A stretch of DNA of 42,745 nt from Thermosediminibacterales bacterium (GTDB taxonomy: Bacteria > Bacillota > Thermosediminibacteria > Koleobacterales > JARRCM01), in contig JARRCM010000018.1 of assembly GCA_029982205.1 (NCBI GenBank), forward strand, positions 1-42,745, given 5' to 3'. Positions 23,590-31,445 of this stretch are shown here, one piece after another. The notes beneath the pieces were generated by a model. The model had not been told where the DNA came from. It worked only from the letters and a program-made list of their open reading frames with translations, and made no database searches. Positions within the stretch are counted from its first letter, which is position 1. Every line of letters begins with the position of its first letter. Made by a program: the position numbers and the translations under genes.

Positions 23590-24389
23590 AAAGCAGGATA
23601 ACTAAAAAGTTTGAAGGGTTAAGGGAAAAAGGGGAAAAGGCCTTAATAATATTTATAACTGCAGGAGACCCTTCGATTGAATTAACAAGAGATTTGGTAA
23701 TAGAGATTGAAAAAGCCGGGGCGGATATTATTGAACTGGGCATTCCCTTTTCAGACCCTCTTGCAGACGGCCCGGTTATTCAAGCAGCATCACAGCGTGC
23801 AATAAAAGCAGGTATGACCACAGAAAAAGCTTTTAATCTTGTAAAAGCCCTTAGAGAAAAGACCGAAATCCCCATAGCGTTTTTGACATATTTCAACACG
23901 GTTTACAATTATGGGCAGCTCGAGTTTCTCAAAAAGTGTTGTGATTTCGGTGTTGACGGTATGATTGTTCCCGATTTGCCTTTAGAAGAGAGAAAGGAAC
24001 TGGAAGACATAGCAAAAGGCTATCCTGTTGATATCATACCTCTTGTTGCGCCCACTTCTGCCCAGCGTATTAAGAAAATTGTTTCAGGAGCATCAGGGTT
24101 TGTGTACTGTGTTTCTTCAACAGGTGTAACCGGAATTAGGGAAAGCTTTAAAACAGACCTAGAGGCTTTTATGGAAGAAGTGGGAAAACATACCAGCCTC
24201 CCAAGGGCCATAGGGTTTGGGATATCTGGCCCTGATGCGGTAAGACAGTTAAAACCTTTTGCCGAAGGGCTTATTGTTGGAAGCGCCGTGGTTAAAAAGA
24301 TCGCCGAAGACGGCAGTCCGGAAAAGGTAATAAAACGTGTGAGTGATTTTGTGTGCAGTTTGAAACAGGCTCTTGCAGGTTGCCCTTAG
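23586..24389 (+). CDS. trpA: Tryptophan synthase alpha chain
   Basis: A 267-residue TIM barrel: [39 protein letters not shown] carrying the catalytic Glu and Asp positions, [53 protein letters not shown], and [13 protein letters not shown]. It cleaves indole-3-glycerol phosphate to indole, channelled to TrpB. Its start overlaps the trpB stop, and its last codons form part of the operon terminator. It closes the complete seven-gene trp operon. Confidence 0.96.
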   Translation: MKSRITKKFEGLREKGEKALIIFITAGDPSIELTRDLVIEIEKAGADIIELGIPFSDPLADGPVIQAASQRAIKAGMTTEKAFNLVKALREKTEIPIAFLTYFNTVYNYGQLEFLKKCCDFGVDGMIVPDLPLEERKELEDIAKGYPVDIIPLVAPTSAQRIKKIVSGASGFVYCVSSTGVTGIRESFKTDLEAFMEEVGKHTSLPRAIGFGISGPDAVRQLKPFAEGLIVGSAVVKKIAEDGSPEKVIKRVSDFVCSLKQALAGCP

Positions 24390-24411
24390 GGTTGGCCTGC
24401 AATTGTTTTAT
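24373..24411 (+). terminator. Terminator of the trp operon, overlapping the trpA 3' end
   Basis: TTGCAGG (24373-24379) pairs with CCTGCAA (24396-24402), with an inner GCCC/GGGT pairing, followed by TTGTTTTA. The 5' arm and the stop codon belong to trpA. Confidence 0.75.
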
Positions 24412-24487
24412 CAGCTTTAGAGTTGAAAAAACAGCACATATAGCATATCATATATGTAGCAGATTTTGTAATGGAGGTAGTATTAAA

Positions 24488-25396
24488 ATGAGATATAAAA
24501 TGCTGGTGCTTGATATAGATGGAACTCTTTTGAACAGCAAGGTAATACTCAATCGTGAAGTCAAAAAAGCCATAAACTATGCCAAGCAGCAGGGATTAAT
24601 TGTAACTATAGCAACAGGCAGGTTTTACTATGCAGCGGTTTCCCCGGCCAGGATTATCGGAATAAACGCACCCTTAATAGCAAACGACGGTGCTCAAATC
24701 CAGGATGTTTTTACTGATAAGGTTTACAGTTTTACCCCTATACCACTTGATACTGCAAGAGAAATCGTTGAAGTAATGGAAAAGTATCCCCTGGAACTCC
24801 AGGTGTTTCTTAAAGACAGAAAAATATATGCTGGCAAGTGTTACCAGATTGCTCAGATAAAAAAATACTTCAGGCGCGGAAGGAGATATAACTTAAAAGG
24901 TTTTTACAACTATGTAAGGGATTTCGTTTTTGGCGGACCAACTGTTAGCGCAGGTAATATTCAGGGTGTTTTAAAGAACATGACAGCACCTCCGGCCAAA
25001 ATTGTAGTTTATGGTGATAAGCAGCCGCTGCAGGAGCTTAGAAATGAGCTGACTTCCAGGTTTAAAGGGAGGGTCGATTTGACTTCGGCCATTCCACGGT
25101 ATATGGATATTCTGCCTCCCGGAGTATCAAAAGTCAGCGGTATACAATTTGTTGCAAACATGTTTAATATAAAACGTGAGGAGATAATAGCGGTTGGGGA
25201 CAATTTTAATGACCTTGCTATGATAGAGTACGCAGGCCTCGGTGTGGCAATGGGAAACGCACCTGAAAGCGTTAAACAAAAAGCGAATTTTGTAACTGAC
25301 TCTAATGATGAAAACGGCATAGTAAAAGTAGTCAAACAATTTATTTATGATTATTCCATAAGGCCTGTTAAAACCGGAAAATCTGGCTATTTTTAG
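24488..25396 (+). CDS. Cof-type HAD-IIB family hydrolase
   Basis: A 302-residue HAD-superfamily phosphatase. Motif I is KMLVLDIDGTLLNSK, motif II is TIATGR, motif III is the conserved Lys of GVSKVSGIQFV, and motif IV is VGDNFNDLAMIEYAGLGVAMGNAPESVK, with a large C2B cap domain between motifs II and III. Such enzymes dephosphorylate sugar phosphates, nucleotides or flavin precursors in the cytoplasm. ATG 24488 lies behind GGAGG; the open frame upstream runs back into trpA and is not used. Single gene just after the trp operon; no functional link is evident. Confidence 0.92.
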   Translation: MRYKMLVLDIDGTLLNSKVILNREVKKAINYAKQQGLIVTIATGRFYYAAVSPARIIGINAPLIANDGAQIQDVFTDKVYSFTPIPLDTAREIVEVMEKYPLELQVFLKDRKIYAGKCYQIAQIKKYFRRGRRYNLKGFYNYVRDFVFGGPTVSAGNIQGVLKNMTAPPAKIVVYGDKQPLQELRNELTSRFKGRVDLTSAIPRYMDILPPGVSKVSGIQFVANMFNIKREEIIAVGDNFNDLAMIEYAGLGVAMGNAPESVKQKANFVTDSNDENGIVKVVKQFIYDYSIRPVKTGKSGYF

Positions 25397-25494
25397 ACAA
25401 TGACGAGTTCTGATAGATACTTTTTTGTTGATTGCTGTATAAAACAGATGTTATAAGGGCAGTATACAAAAGAAAACGAAAGGAGGAGATTCTA

Positions 25495-25683
25495 TTGAAG
25501 GTTTATGTTGATCCTGATTTGTGTATAAGCTGTGGTTTGTGTATAGATACAGCCCCGGAGGTTTTTGATTGGGACGAAAACCAGAAAGCCCATGCAATTG
25601 TTGATGAAGTTCCTTCAGATGTGGAAGGTGATGCAAAGGAGGCAGTTGAAAACTGTCCTACAGAGGCAATAAAAGAAGAGTAA
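25495..25683 (+). CDS. Single-cluster [4Fe-4S] ferredoxin
   Basis: A 62-residue ferredoxin starting MKVYVDPDLCISCGLCIDTAPEVFDWDENQKA and ending VENCPTEAIKEE. The C-x2-C-x2-C set with a distant C-P ligates one [4Fe-4S] cluster; the middle loop without a second cluster motif places it with the thermophile/Bacillus monocluster type. It is acidic, as expected for an electron carrier. The TTG start at 25495 follows AAAGGAGGAG. A possible promoter TTGATT-N17-TTATAA lies at 25428-25456. It stands alone, so its redox partner is not indicated. Confidence 0.93.
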   Translation: MKVYVDPDLCISCGLCIDTAPEVFDWDENQKAHAIVDEVPSDVEGDAKEAVENCPTEAIKEE

Positions 25684-25710
25684 AGGATATCTTTTTGATA
25701 TCTTTTTTTT
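25684..25710 (+). terminator. Terminator of the ferredoxin gene
   Basis: GATATC at 25686-25691 pairs with GATATC at 25697-25702 across a T5 loop, and is followed by eight T residues. Confidence 0.65.
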
Positions 25711-25843
25711 ATGTCTGTTTTAAAATAAAGAAGGAATATTTTACAAAGTATTGAAACTATAAATATAAGAGCTAATATATAATATAAAGGTCGGGTTACA
25801 ATTTTTTATAAATCTTATTATATTTAAATAAGGAGTGGAAAAA

Positions 25844-26359
25844 ATGAAAGGATATGTTCAAGTTTACACAGGCAATGGCAAAGGAAAAACAACAGCTGCT
25901 ATTGGTATGGCTGTAAGAGCTGTGGGCGCAGGATTAAAGGTTTTTATCGGTCAGTTTGTTAAAGGAATGTATTACAGTGAATTGAAATCGCTTGAAAGAT
26001 TTTATCCTGATCTAATAATAAAACAATATGGAACAGGGTGTTTTATATTCCGAACCCCGAAACAGGAAGACATTGATGTGGCGAAAAAAGGTTTTGAAGA
26101 AGTTAAAGAAGTAATAAAATCGGGAAAATATGATTTGGTGATTCTTGATGAAATTAATATTGCCCTTTATTATAAATTGGTTTCATTGGATGATGTCCTG
26201 TCTCTCATAGATGAAAAACCGGAGAATGTTGAACTTGTTCTTACAGGGCGGAACGCTCCTCAGGAAGTAATTGACAAAGCAGATTTGGTTACAGAAATGA
26301 AGGAAATAAAACACTATTATACCAAAGGTGTAGAAGCGAGAGAAGGGATAGAGAAATAG
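25844..26359 (+). CDS. Corrinoid adenosyltransferase (CobO/CobA/BtuR type)
   Basis: A 171-residue P-loop protein. YTGNGKGKTTAAIGMAVRAVGAGLKVFIGQFVKG is the typical CobA/BtuR phosphate loop and following strand, YDLVILDEINIALYYKL is the Walker B region, and ELVLTGRNAPQEVIDKADLVTEMKEIKHYYTKGVEAREGIE is the conserved C-terminal block. It transfers the adenosyl group of ATP to Co(I) corrinoid, giving adenosylcobalamin. ATG 25844 lies eight bases after AAGGAG; the upstream GTG overlaps the ribosome site. No other cobalamin gene is nearby, so salvage or repair of the cofactor is likely. Confidence 0.92.
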   Translation: MKGYVQVYTGNGKGKTTAAIGMAVRAVGAGLKVFIGQFVKGMYYSELKSLERFYPDLIIKQYGTGCFIFRTPKQEDIDVAKKGFEEVKEVIKSGKYDLVILDEINIALYYKLVSLDDVLSLIDEKPENVELVLTGRNAPQEVIDKADLVTEMKEIKHYYTKGVEAREGIEK

Positions 26360-26371
26360 TCGAATTTTTGC

Positions 26372-26400
26372 TTTCAAAAATTCCATAAATAAGGTATAAT
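26372..26400 (+). promoter_or_regulatory. Candidate sigma-A promoter of coaD
   Basis: A consensus TATAAT at 26395-26400 is preceded by a weak TTTCAA at 26372-26377 with a 17-bp spacer. Confidence 0.45.
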
Positions 26401-26433
26401 GATAATGAAAAAAATCACAAAGGAGGGGTTTGG

Positions 26434-27012
26434 GTGAAAACGGCAATATACCCCGGAAGTTTCGATCCAGTCACTAACGGTCATCTTGATATAATAGAAA
26501 GAGCTTCTAAAATATTTGATCATCTTATCGTAGGTCTATTAAACAACCCCAAAAAAAACTACTTTTTTGACCTTGAAGAAAGGATTTTTATGTTAAGGGA
26601 AGCTACAAAACATTTAAAAAATGTAGAGATAGATGCATTTGACGGTTTATTAGTCAACTATGCAAAGATGCGAAACACGAAAATTCTGATAAAAGGTTTG
26701 AGGGCGATTTCGGATTTTGAATATGAGTTTCAGATGGCCCTCATGAACCACAAACTTTCTTCAGATATTGAAACATTGTTTATGATGACAAATCAACAGT
26801 ATTCTTATTTAAGCTCCAGTGTAGTGAAAGAAGTTGCAGCTTTTGGGGGAAACGTTGATCAATTTGTGCCGCCTGTTGTGGCAAAGATGCTTTACGAGAG
26901 GTTTAATAAACAAAGCAGAGAAAAATCAGATACAGAGACGGATGATGTATATACAGAAAGCTTGGAAGATTATTATGGACTGCTTTTAAATGGAAAATAC
27001 TTCGATGATTAA
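26434..27012 (+). CDS. coaD: Phosphopantetheine adenylyltransferase with C-terminal extension
   Basis: A 192-residue Coa[20 protein letters not shown] holds the T/HxGH-type nucleotidyl-transfer motif (NGHLD), [27 protein letters not shown] is the substrate-binding helix region, and [19 protein letters not shown] is the ISSS-like block. It adenylates 4'-phosphopantetheine in CoA synthesis. The usual length is about 160 residues; an extra C-terminal segment of roughly 30 acidic, tyrosine-rich residues (from [20 protein letters not shown]) is unusual. The start is GTG 26434 behind GGAGGGG. The thiamine pyrophosphokinase gene follows 39 bp later. Confidence 0.94.
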   Translation: MKTAIYPGSFDPVTNGHLDIIERASKIFDHLIVGLLNNPKKNYFFDLEERIFMLREATKHLKNVEIDAFDGLLVNYAKMRNTKILIKGLRAISDFEYEFQMALMNHKLSSDIETLFMMTNQQYSYLSSSVVKEVAAFGGNVDQFVPPVVAKMLYERFNKQSREKSDTETDDVYTESLEDYYGLLLNGKYFDD

Positions 27013-27051
27013 TTAAGTCCTGTTCTCTGTCCAGGTTTGGGGGTTGTTTTC

Positions 27052-27687
27052 GTGAGGGTTGTTATTTTTAGTAACGGTCAGGTTGAAAACTATGAATTCT
27101 ATAAAAACATCTTAGGCCAGGATGATTATATAATATGTGCCGATGGAGGGCTGAGACACGCTGTTGAGTTGGATATTATTCCCGATTTAATAGTAGGTGA
27201 CCTGGATTCAGCAAAACCGGAACAGGTTGAAGAGATGGCGGCTAAAGGGGTAACTGTTCTGCGTTATCCCAGCAAAAAAGACAAAACCGATACTCATATT
27301 GCTGTTGACCTTGCTGTTGAAAAAGGTGCTCAGGAAATACTACTTATTGGAGCAATGGGAGACAGATTCGACCATACACTGGCAAACCTGTTTTTGCTTT
27401 CTTCTGTTGCAGAAAAAGGTATTAAAGTAAGGATGCTGAATGAAAAAAATGATGTTTACATTATAACTGATAAGGTATCCCTAAATGGTAAAAAAGGCGA
27501 CCTGGTTTCACTTTTGGCTCTGACTCCTGAGGTGACTGGTGTTACAACCAAAGGTCTCTATTATCCTTTGGAAAAAGCCAGCCTCACCATAGGATTTCCT
27601 GTAGGGATAAGCAATGTTTTTGTTGAAGAAAAGGTAGAAATCAATGTAGAAAAAGGGCTTCTCCTTGTCATAATGTCTAAAGATTAG
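27052..27687 (+). CDS. Thiamine pyrophosphokinase
   Basis: A 211-residue thiamine diphosphokinase. Characteristic blocks are DDYIICADGGLRHAVELDIIPDLIVGDLDSA (ATP/Mg2+ binding), YPSKKDKTDTHIAVDLAVEKGAQEILLIGAMGDRFDHTLANLFLL, and a C-terminal beta-rich thiamine-binding half with GDLVSLLALTPEVTGVTTKGLYYPLE and SNVFVEEKVEI. It makes thiamine diphosphate from thiamine and ATP. GTG 27052 is preferred because GGGGG lies about eight bases upstream; the TTG at 27037 is part of that ribosome site. Likely cotranscribed with coaD. Confidence 0.93.
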   Translation: MRVVIFSNGQVENYEFYKNILGQDDYIICADGGLRHAVELDIIPDLIVGDLDSAKPEQVEEMAAKGVTVLRYPSKKDKTDTHIAVDLAVEKGAQEILLIGAMGDRFDHTLANLFLLSSVAEKGIKVRMLNEKNDVYIITDKVSLNGKKGDLVSLLALTPEVTGVTTKGLYYPLEKASLTIGFPVGISNVFVEEKVEINVEKGLLLVIMSKD

Positions 27688-27797
27688 CGTCTTTTTTTTT
27701 TTGTAGATTTATCAAATGATTTTGAATTTAAAACAAGTATAGATTTTTACAGACGTATCTGGTATTATATTTATTAAAACTACCACAGGGGGTTTTA

Positions 27798-29201
27798 ATG
27801 ATGGCTAAAAAAGTTAAGATAACAGAGACCATATTGAGAGATGCGCATCAATCCCTTCTGGCGACAAGGATGAAGCTGAGTGAAATGCTGCCCATCGCCG
27901 AGAAACTGGACGAGGTGGGTTATTACTCCCTTGAAATGTGGGGAGGAGCAACTTTTGATTCATGCCTGAGATTTTTGGATGAAGATCCATGGGAGCGACT
28001 TAGAGAGCTGAGAAAGCGTATAAAAAAGACAAAGTTTCAAATGCTTCTAAGGGGTCAAAACCTTTTAGGTTATAAACACTATGCTGATGACGTTGTTGAA
28101 ATGTTTGTAAACAAGTCAATTGAAAACGGAATTGACATAATACGTATTTTTGACGCCTTAAATGACGTAAGAAATATGGAAATGGCGATAAGATTCACCC
28201 GGAAAGCAGGTGGCCATGCTCAGGGGACTATCGTATATACAATAAGCCCTGTTCATAACACAGAACATTATGTCAAAATAGCAAAAGAGCTTTGTGAAAT
28301 AGGAGTAGATTCCATATGCCTTAAAGACATGTCGGGAATATTAACACCTTACTACGGCTACCAGCTTATCAAAAGGCTGAAAGAAGTTGTGGATGTTCCA
28401 ATTTCCCTTCACTGCCACTATACAAGCGGGATGGCAAGCATGACGTATTTAAAAGCAATTGAAGCCGGGGTAGATATTGTTGATACCGCTATTTCACCCC
28501 TTGCAAACGGAACCTCCCAGCCCCCAACTGAAACCATTGTAGCAGTTCTTCAGGGCACAGATTATGATACAGGTTTGGATTTAACACTGCTGTCCCAGAT
28601 AGCAGAACACTTTAAGAAAGTTAGGGAAAATTACACTATTGATCCTGTCCTTACAAGTGTAGATACAAGGGTGTTGCACTACCAGATTCCAGGAGGTATG
28701 TTATCAAACCTTGCTTCCCAGCTGAAACAACAGAACGCTATAGATAAATATGAAGATGTATTGAAAGAAGTTCCTAAAGTCCGCGAAGATTTAGGATGGC
28801 CCCCTCTTGTAACTCCAATGAGCCAGATAGTGGGCACCCAGGCAGTGCTTAATGTTATCTGCGGCGAGAGGTATAAGATGGTACCCAATGAAGTCAAGAA
28901 TTATCTTAAAGGTTATTACGGCAAACCTGCCTTTAAGATATCTGAGGAGTTTAGAAAGAAGATCATCGGTGACGAGGAAGTTATTACATGCCGCCCTGCA
29001 GACCTAATCGAACCACAGTTGGAACAGATTAAGAAAGAGATGAGTTTTTATCTGGAAAAAGATGAAGACATACTTTCGTATGCACTTTTCCCGCAGGTTG
29101 CAAAAGAATTTTTCCGCCGCAGGCATGCTGAGAAATACAAGGTTGACTTGAATACAGTGGAAGAACATCAGGATGGAGGGTCTTCTGTTCATCCTGTATA
29201 A
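27798..29201 (+). CDS. Carboxyltransferase subunit of oxaloacetate decarboxylase / pyruvate carboxylase (OadA/PycB type, no biotin domain)
   Basis: A 467-residue protein with the carboxyltransferase barrel and conserved PYC_OADA region: KITETILRDAHQSLLATRM, YSLEMWGGATFDSCLRFLDEDPWERLRELR, MLLRGQNLLGYKHYADDVV, DIIRIFDALNDVRNM, DSICLKDMSGILTP with the metal/Schiff-type Lys, LHCHYTSGMASMTYLKAIEAGVDIVDTAISPLANGTSQP, and YQIPGGMLSNL. The protein ends without the MKM biotin-attachment domain found in long OadA, so biotin must be carried by a separate subunit elsewhere. It moves a carboxyl group between biotin and pyruvate/oxaloacetate. ATG 27798 follows AGGGGGT. Stand-alone gene with its own terminator. 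Confidence 0.92.
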   Translation: MMAKKVKITETILRDAHQSLLATRMKLSEMLPIAEKLDEVGYYSLEMWGGATFDSCLRFLDEDPWERLRELRKRIKKTKFQMLLRGQNLLGYKHYADDVVEMFVNKSIENGIDIIRIFDALNDVRNMEMAIRFTRKAGGHAQGTIVYTISPVHNTEHYVKIAKELCEIGVDSICLKDMSGILTPYYGYQLIKRLKEVVDVPISLHCHYTSGMASMTYLKAIEAGVDIVDTAISPLANGTSQPPTETIVAVLQGTDYDTGLDLTLLSQIAEHFKKVRENYTIDPVLTSVDTRVLHYQIPGGMLSNLASQLKQQNAIDKYEDVLKEVPKVREDLGWPPLVTPMSQIVGTQAVLNVICGERYKMVPNEVKNYLKGYYGKPAFKISEEFRKKIIGDEEVITCRPADLIEPQLEQIKKEMSFYLEKDEDILSYALFPQVAKEFFRRRHAEKYKVDLNTVEEHQDGGSSVHPV

Positions 29202-29216
29202 CGGAATCTTTACAAA

Positions 29217-29244
29217 CCCGGATTAATCCCGGGTATTTTTTTTG
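29217..29244 (+). terminator. Terminator before the Wadjet operon
   Basis: ACCCGG (29217-29222) and CCGGGT (29230-29235) form a 6-bp stem with a 7-nt loop, followed by eight T residues. Confidence 0.75.
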
Positions 29245-29270
29245 TTTTAAATCTTTAAAGATGCCATAAT
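29242..29270 (+). promoter_or_regulatory. Candidate sigma-A promoter of the Wadjet operon
   Basis: TTGTTT (29242-29247) and CATAAT (29265-29270) with a 17-bp spacer, starting within the T-run of the preceding terminator and about 95 bases ahead of jetA. Both boxes deviate from consensus. Confidence 0.4.
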
Positions 29271-29364
29271 AAACAGCTGCCGTGGCCTTGACCTGATGGT
29301 AGGAAGGGATTTTGCTTTTTATGTAGAAATGTATCATAATCATATCTTAAAGCAAGGTGAAAAC

Positions 29365-30807
29365 ATGAAACTTTTTGACGCAGTTCCGGAAAACCTGTTC
29401 AGCATTCTCTCCAGCCCTCTAAAAGAATATTATTCAGACATCCTTTTTAAGATATATGAACAATACATGCTGACAACCTTTACTATGAAACGGGAGGTTA
29501 TCATAGATATTATAATAGACTACATTGATGAACACCGGGAAGACCAGAATTTCAGCAGGAGTTTGGATGAGGACATATGGGAAAACTCTATGGAAAATGT
29601 CTCTGACATCAGGAGCAGGGCGAATTATGTTTTGCGAAAGCTGGAAAGCTGCGGCTGGGTGATGATAGAGACCTACAGCAATTATGAGCAGTATATAAGC
29701 CTTCCTGATTATGCCATCAAGATTATGGAAACCCTTGATAAAATCCGTAAAAACTATCAGGCTGAATATCAGGGCTATGTTTATGCTACATATTCACTTC
29801 TGTATTCCCAGGAAGCAGCCCGTCAGGGCCATATCGCACTTGAAAAAGCGTTTGAACAAACCGAACAGCTGATTAGCGGGCTGAAATCTTTGAACCATAA
29901 CATTAAACGTTATATTGAAAGGGTTCTGACTAAGAAACAGCCTAAAGATATTCTGAGAATCCATTTTGAAGACTATAAAAACGAGATATTGGATAAAAGC
30001 TACCACAGACTTAAAACTTCTGACAACGTATCAAAATACAGGCCTAAAATCATTCAAAAAATCAACCAGTGGCAGAACGACCCGACTCGGATCAGTGAAA
30101 TTGCCACCCAGGATGTGCGGAGAGGGAAACACAAGGAATTAACTGATGCAAAGAAAGATGTATATCGGAAACTGGATTTTATACGACAGAGCTATATAAA
30201 CATGGACAGCCTTTTGGAGGAAATTGACAGAAGAAACTCGCAATATGCAAGTGCTTCTTTCATGCAGTTGAAGTATATACTGAACAGCAGTAAAAACCTT
30301 GAAGGGCAGTTAGTGGATATTTTGACATATTTGGCTGATAAAATAGCAGAAGGCAAGTTAGACCGTAAAGGTTTTATTCCGGAAAAATTGAGCAGTTTGT
30401 TCTCATTATACTCTCAGGATTTCATAGATGAAAATTCTTTGTATACTCCAAGAACAGCAAGCAGGAATCATTCCCCTGAAGCCATTAAACTTTCAGCACC
30501 TGTTAGCAGTGAAGTCAGGAGAAAGATTTTGCAAGGCGTAAAACAAAAGCTTGACCGAAAGATGACAAGAGACAAAATCGATAAATATGTGCTTGAAAAC
30601 CTTAAGGGAAGAGACAGCATAAAAGCTTCTCAACTGGAAGTAAAGGACATAGATGACTTTTTAAAACTTATTTATATTTCTGCCTATTCTCAATCAAAAA
30701 ACATAAGCTACAAAGTGGATTTTACAGGTGATAAGGTTGTAACACCAAATGGGAGATTTGAATTTAGAGATATTAAAATAAAGAAAAAAAGAGGGAATGG
30801 AAAATGA
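29365..30807 (+). CDS. jetA: Wadjet subunit JetA (DUF5716-like, kleisin role)
   Basis: A 480-residue protein starting MKLFDAVPENLFSILSSPLKEYYSDILFKIYEQ, the N-terminal signature of DUF5716 JetA proteins. It is mostly helical, with an N-terminal winged-helix-like segment (REVIIDIIIDYIDEHRED to SCGWVMIETY), a long middle coiled region, and a C-terminal block ending FEFRDIKIKKKR. In Wadjet complexes JetA is the kleisin that bridges the SMC heads. ATG 29365 follows AAGGTG. Its stop overlaps the jetB start (ATGA), heading a tight four-gene operon. The DUF5716 type suggests a type II Wadjet system, an assignment I make from memory of the families. Confidence 0.85.
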   Translation: MKLFDAVPENLFSILSSPLKEYYSDILFKIYEQYMLTTFTMKREVIIDIIIDYIDEHREDQNFSRSLDEDIWENSMENVSDIRSRANYVLRKLESCGWVMIETYSNYEQYISLPDYAIKIMETLDKIRKNYQAEYQGYVYATYSLLYSQEAARQGHIALEKAFEQTEQLISGLKSLNHNIKRYIERVLTKKQPKDILRIHFEDYKNEILDKSYHRLKTSDNVSKYRPKIIQKINQWQNDPTRISEIATQDVRRGKHKELTDAKKDVYRKLDFIRQSYINMDSLLEEIDRRNSQYASASFMQLKYILNSSKNLEGQLVDILTYLADKIAEGKLDRKGFIPEKLSSLFSLYSQDFIDENSLYTPRTASRNHSPEAIKLSAPVSSEVRRKILQGVKQKLDRKMTRDKIDKYVLENLKGRDSIKASQLEVKDIDDFLKLIYISAYSQSKNISYKVDFTGDKVVTPNGRFEFRDIKIKKKRGNGK

Positions 30808-31445
30808 TGAACGTAGTAGAAGAATACAATAAACTCACTCAAAAAGAACGGGAAGAATTCACCAGGATACTCAACAAACTGCTTTCTATAACTTTTTTAA
30901 CCAGAAAGAAAGAGGACAACCGTAGAGACTATTATTTTATAGAAAGAAACGAGGCGCTGTTTAGAGAATACTTAAAACTTGCCGGATGGGAAATTTCTTC
31001 AGATAAATCTCTAGGGGTTTATCGTGTAGAGAACCGATTCGGTTACAACAGGTTGCAGTTAAAAATGGATGAAAGCATTATTTTGTTAATACTCAGGCTG
31101 TGTTATGAGGAGAAACGGAAAGAAATAAACCTTACACAGAACATAAGTGTTAGAATCCGTGAGCTGCAGGAAAAATATGCAGCACTTAAGATAAAAGATA
31201 GGCCCATTGATAAAAAAACCCTGAGAGAAACCATAAGCATGTTAAAACGGTTTAATATAGTGGATAATTTGGATTCCGATGTTACAGACCCTGAAACAAG
31301 GCTGATCATATACCCAACGATTGTGTTTGCTGTAAAGGTGGAGGATATTAGAAACATATACGATTTGCTGGACAACTATAAAAAAACCGGGCATGAAGTC
31401 GAGGAAGAAGAGGTGGATGATGATGAAAGAACTGACGAAGATTAA
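30804..31445 (+). CDS. jetB: Wadjet subunit JetB (DUF4194-like, KITE role)
   Basis: A 213-residue protein made of winged-helix segments: REEFTRILNKLLSITFLTRKKED, YYFIERNEALFREYLKLAGWEISSDKSLGVYRVENRFG, LKMDESIILLILRLCYEEKR, and RPIDKKTLRETISMLKRFNIVDNL, ending in a very acidic tail (EVEEEEVDDDERTDED). This matches the DUF4194/MukE-like KITE subunits that bind the kleisin and DNA in Wadjet and MukBEF. It starts in the jetA stop (ATGA) and its 3' end overlaps jetC by 23 bases. Confidence 0.87.
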   Translation: MMNVVEEYNKLTQKEREEFTRILNKLLSITFLTRKKEDNRRDYYFIERNEALFREYLKLAGWEISSDKSLGVYRVENRFGYNRLQLKMDESIILLILRLCYEEKRKEINLTQNISVRIRELQEKYAALKIKDRPIDKKTLRETISMLKRFNIVDNLDSDVTDPETRLIIYPTIVFAVKVEDIRNIYDLLDNYKKTGHEVEEEEVDDDERTDED

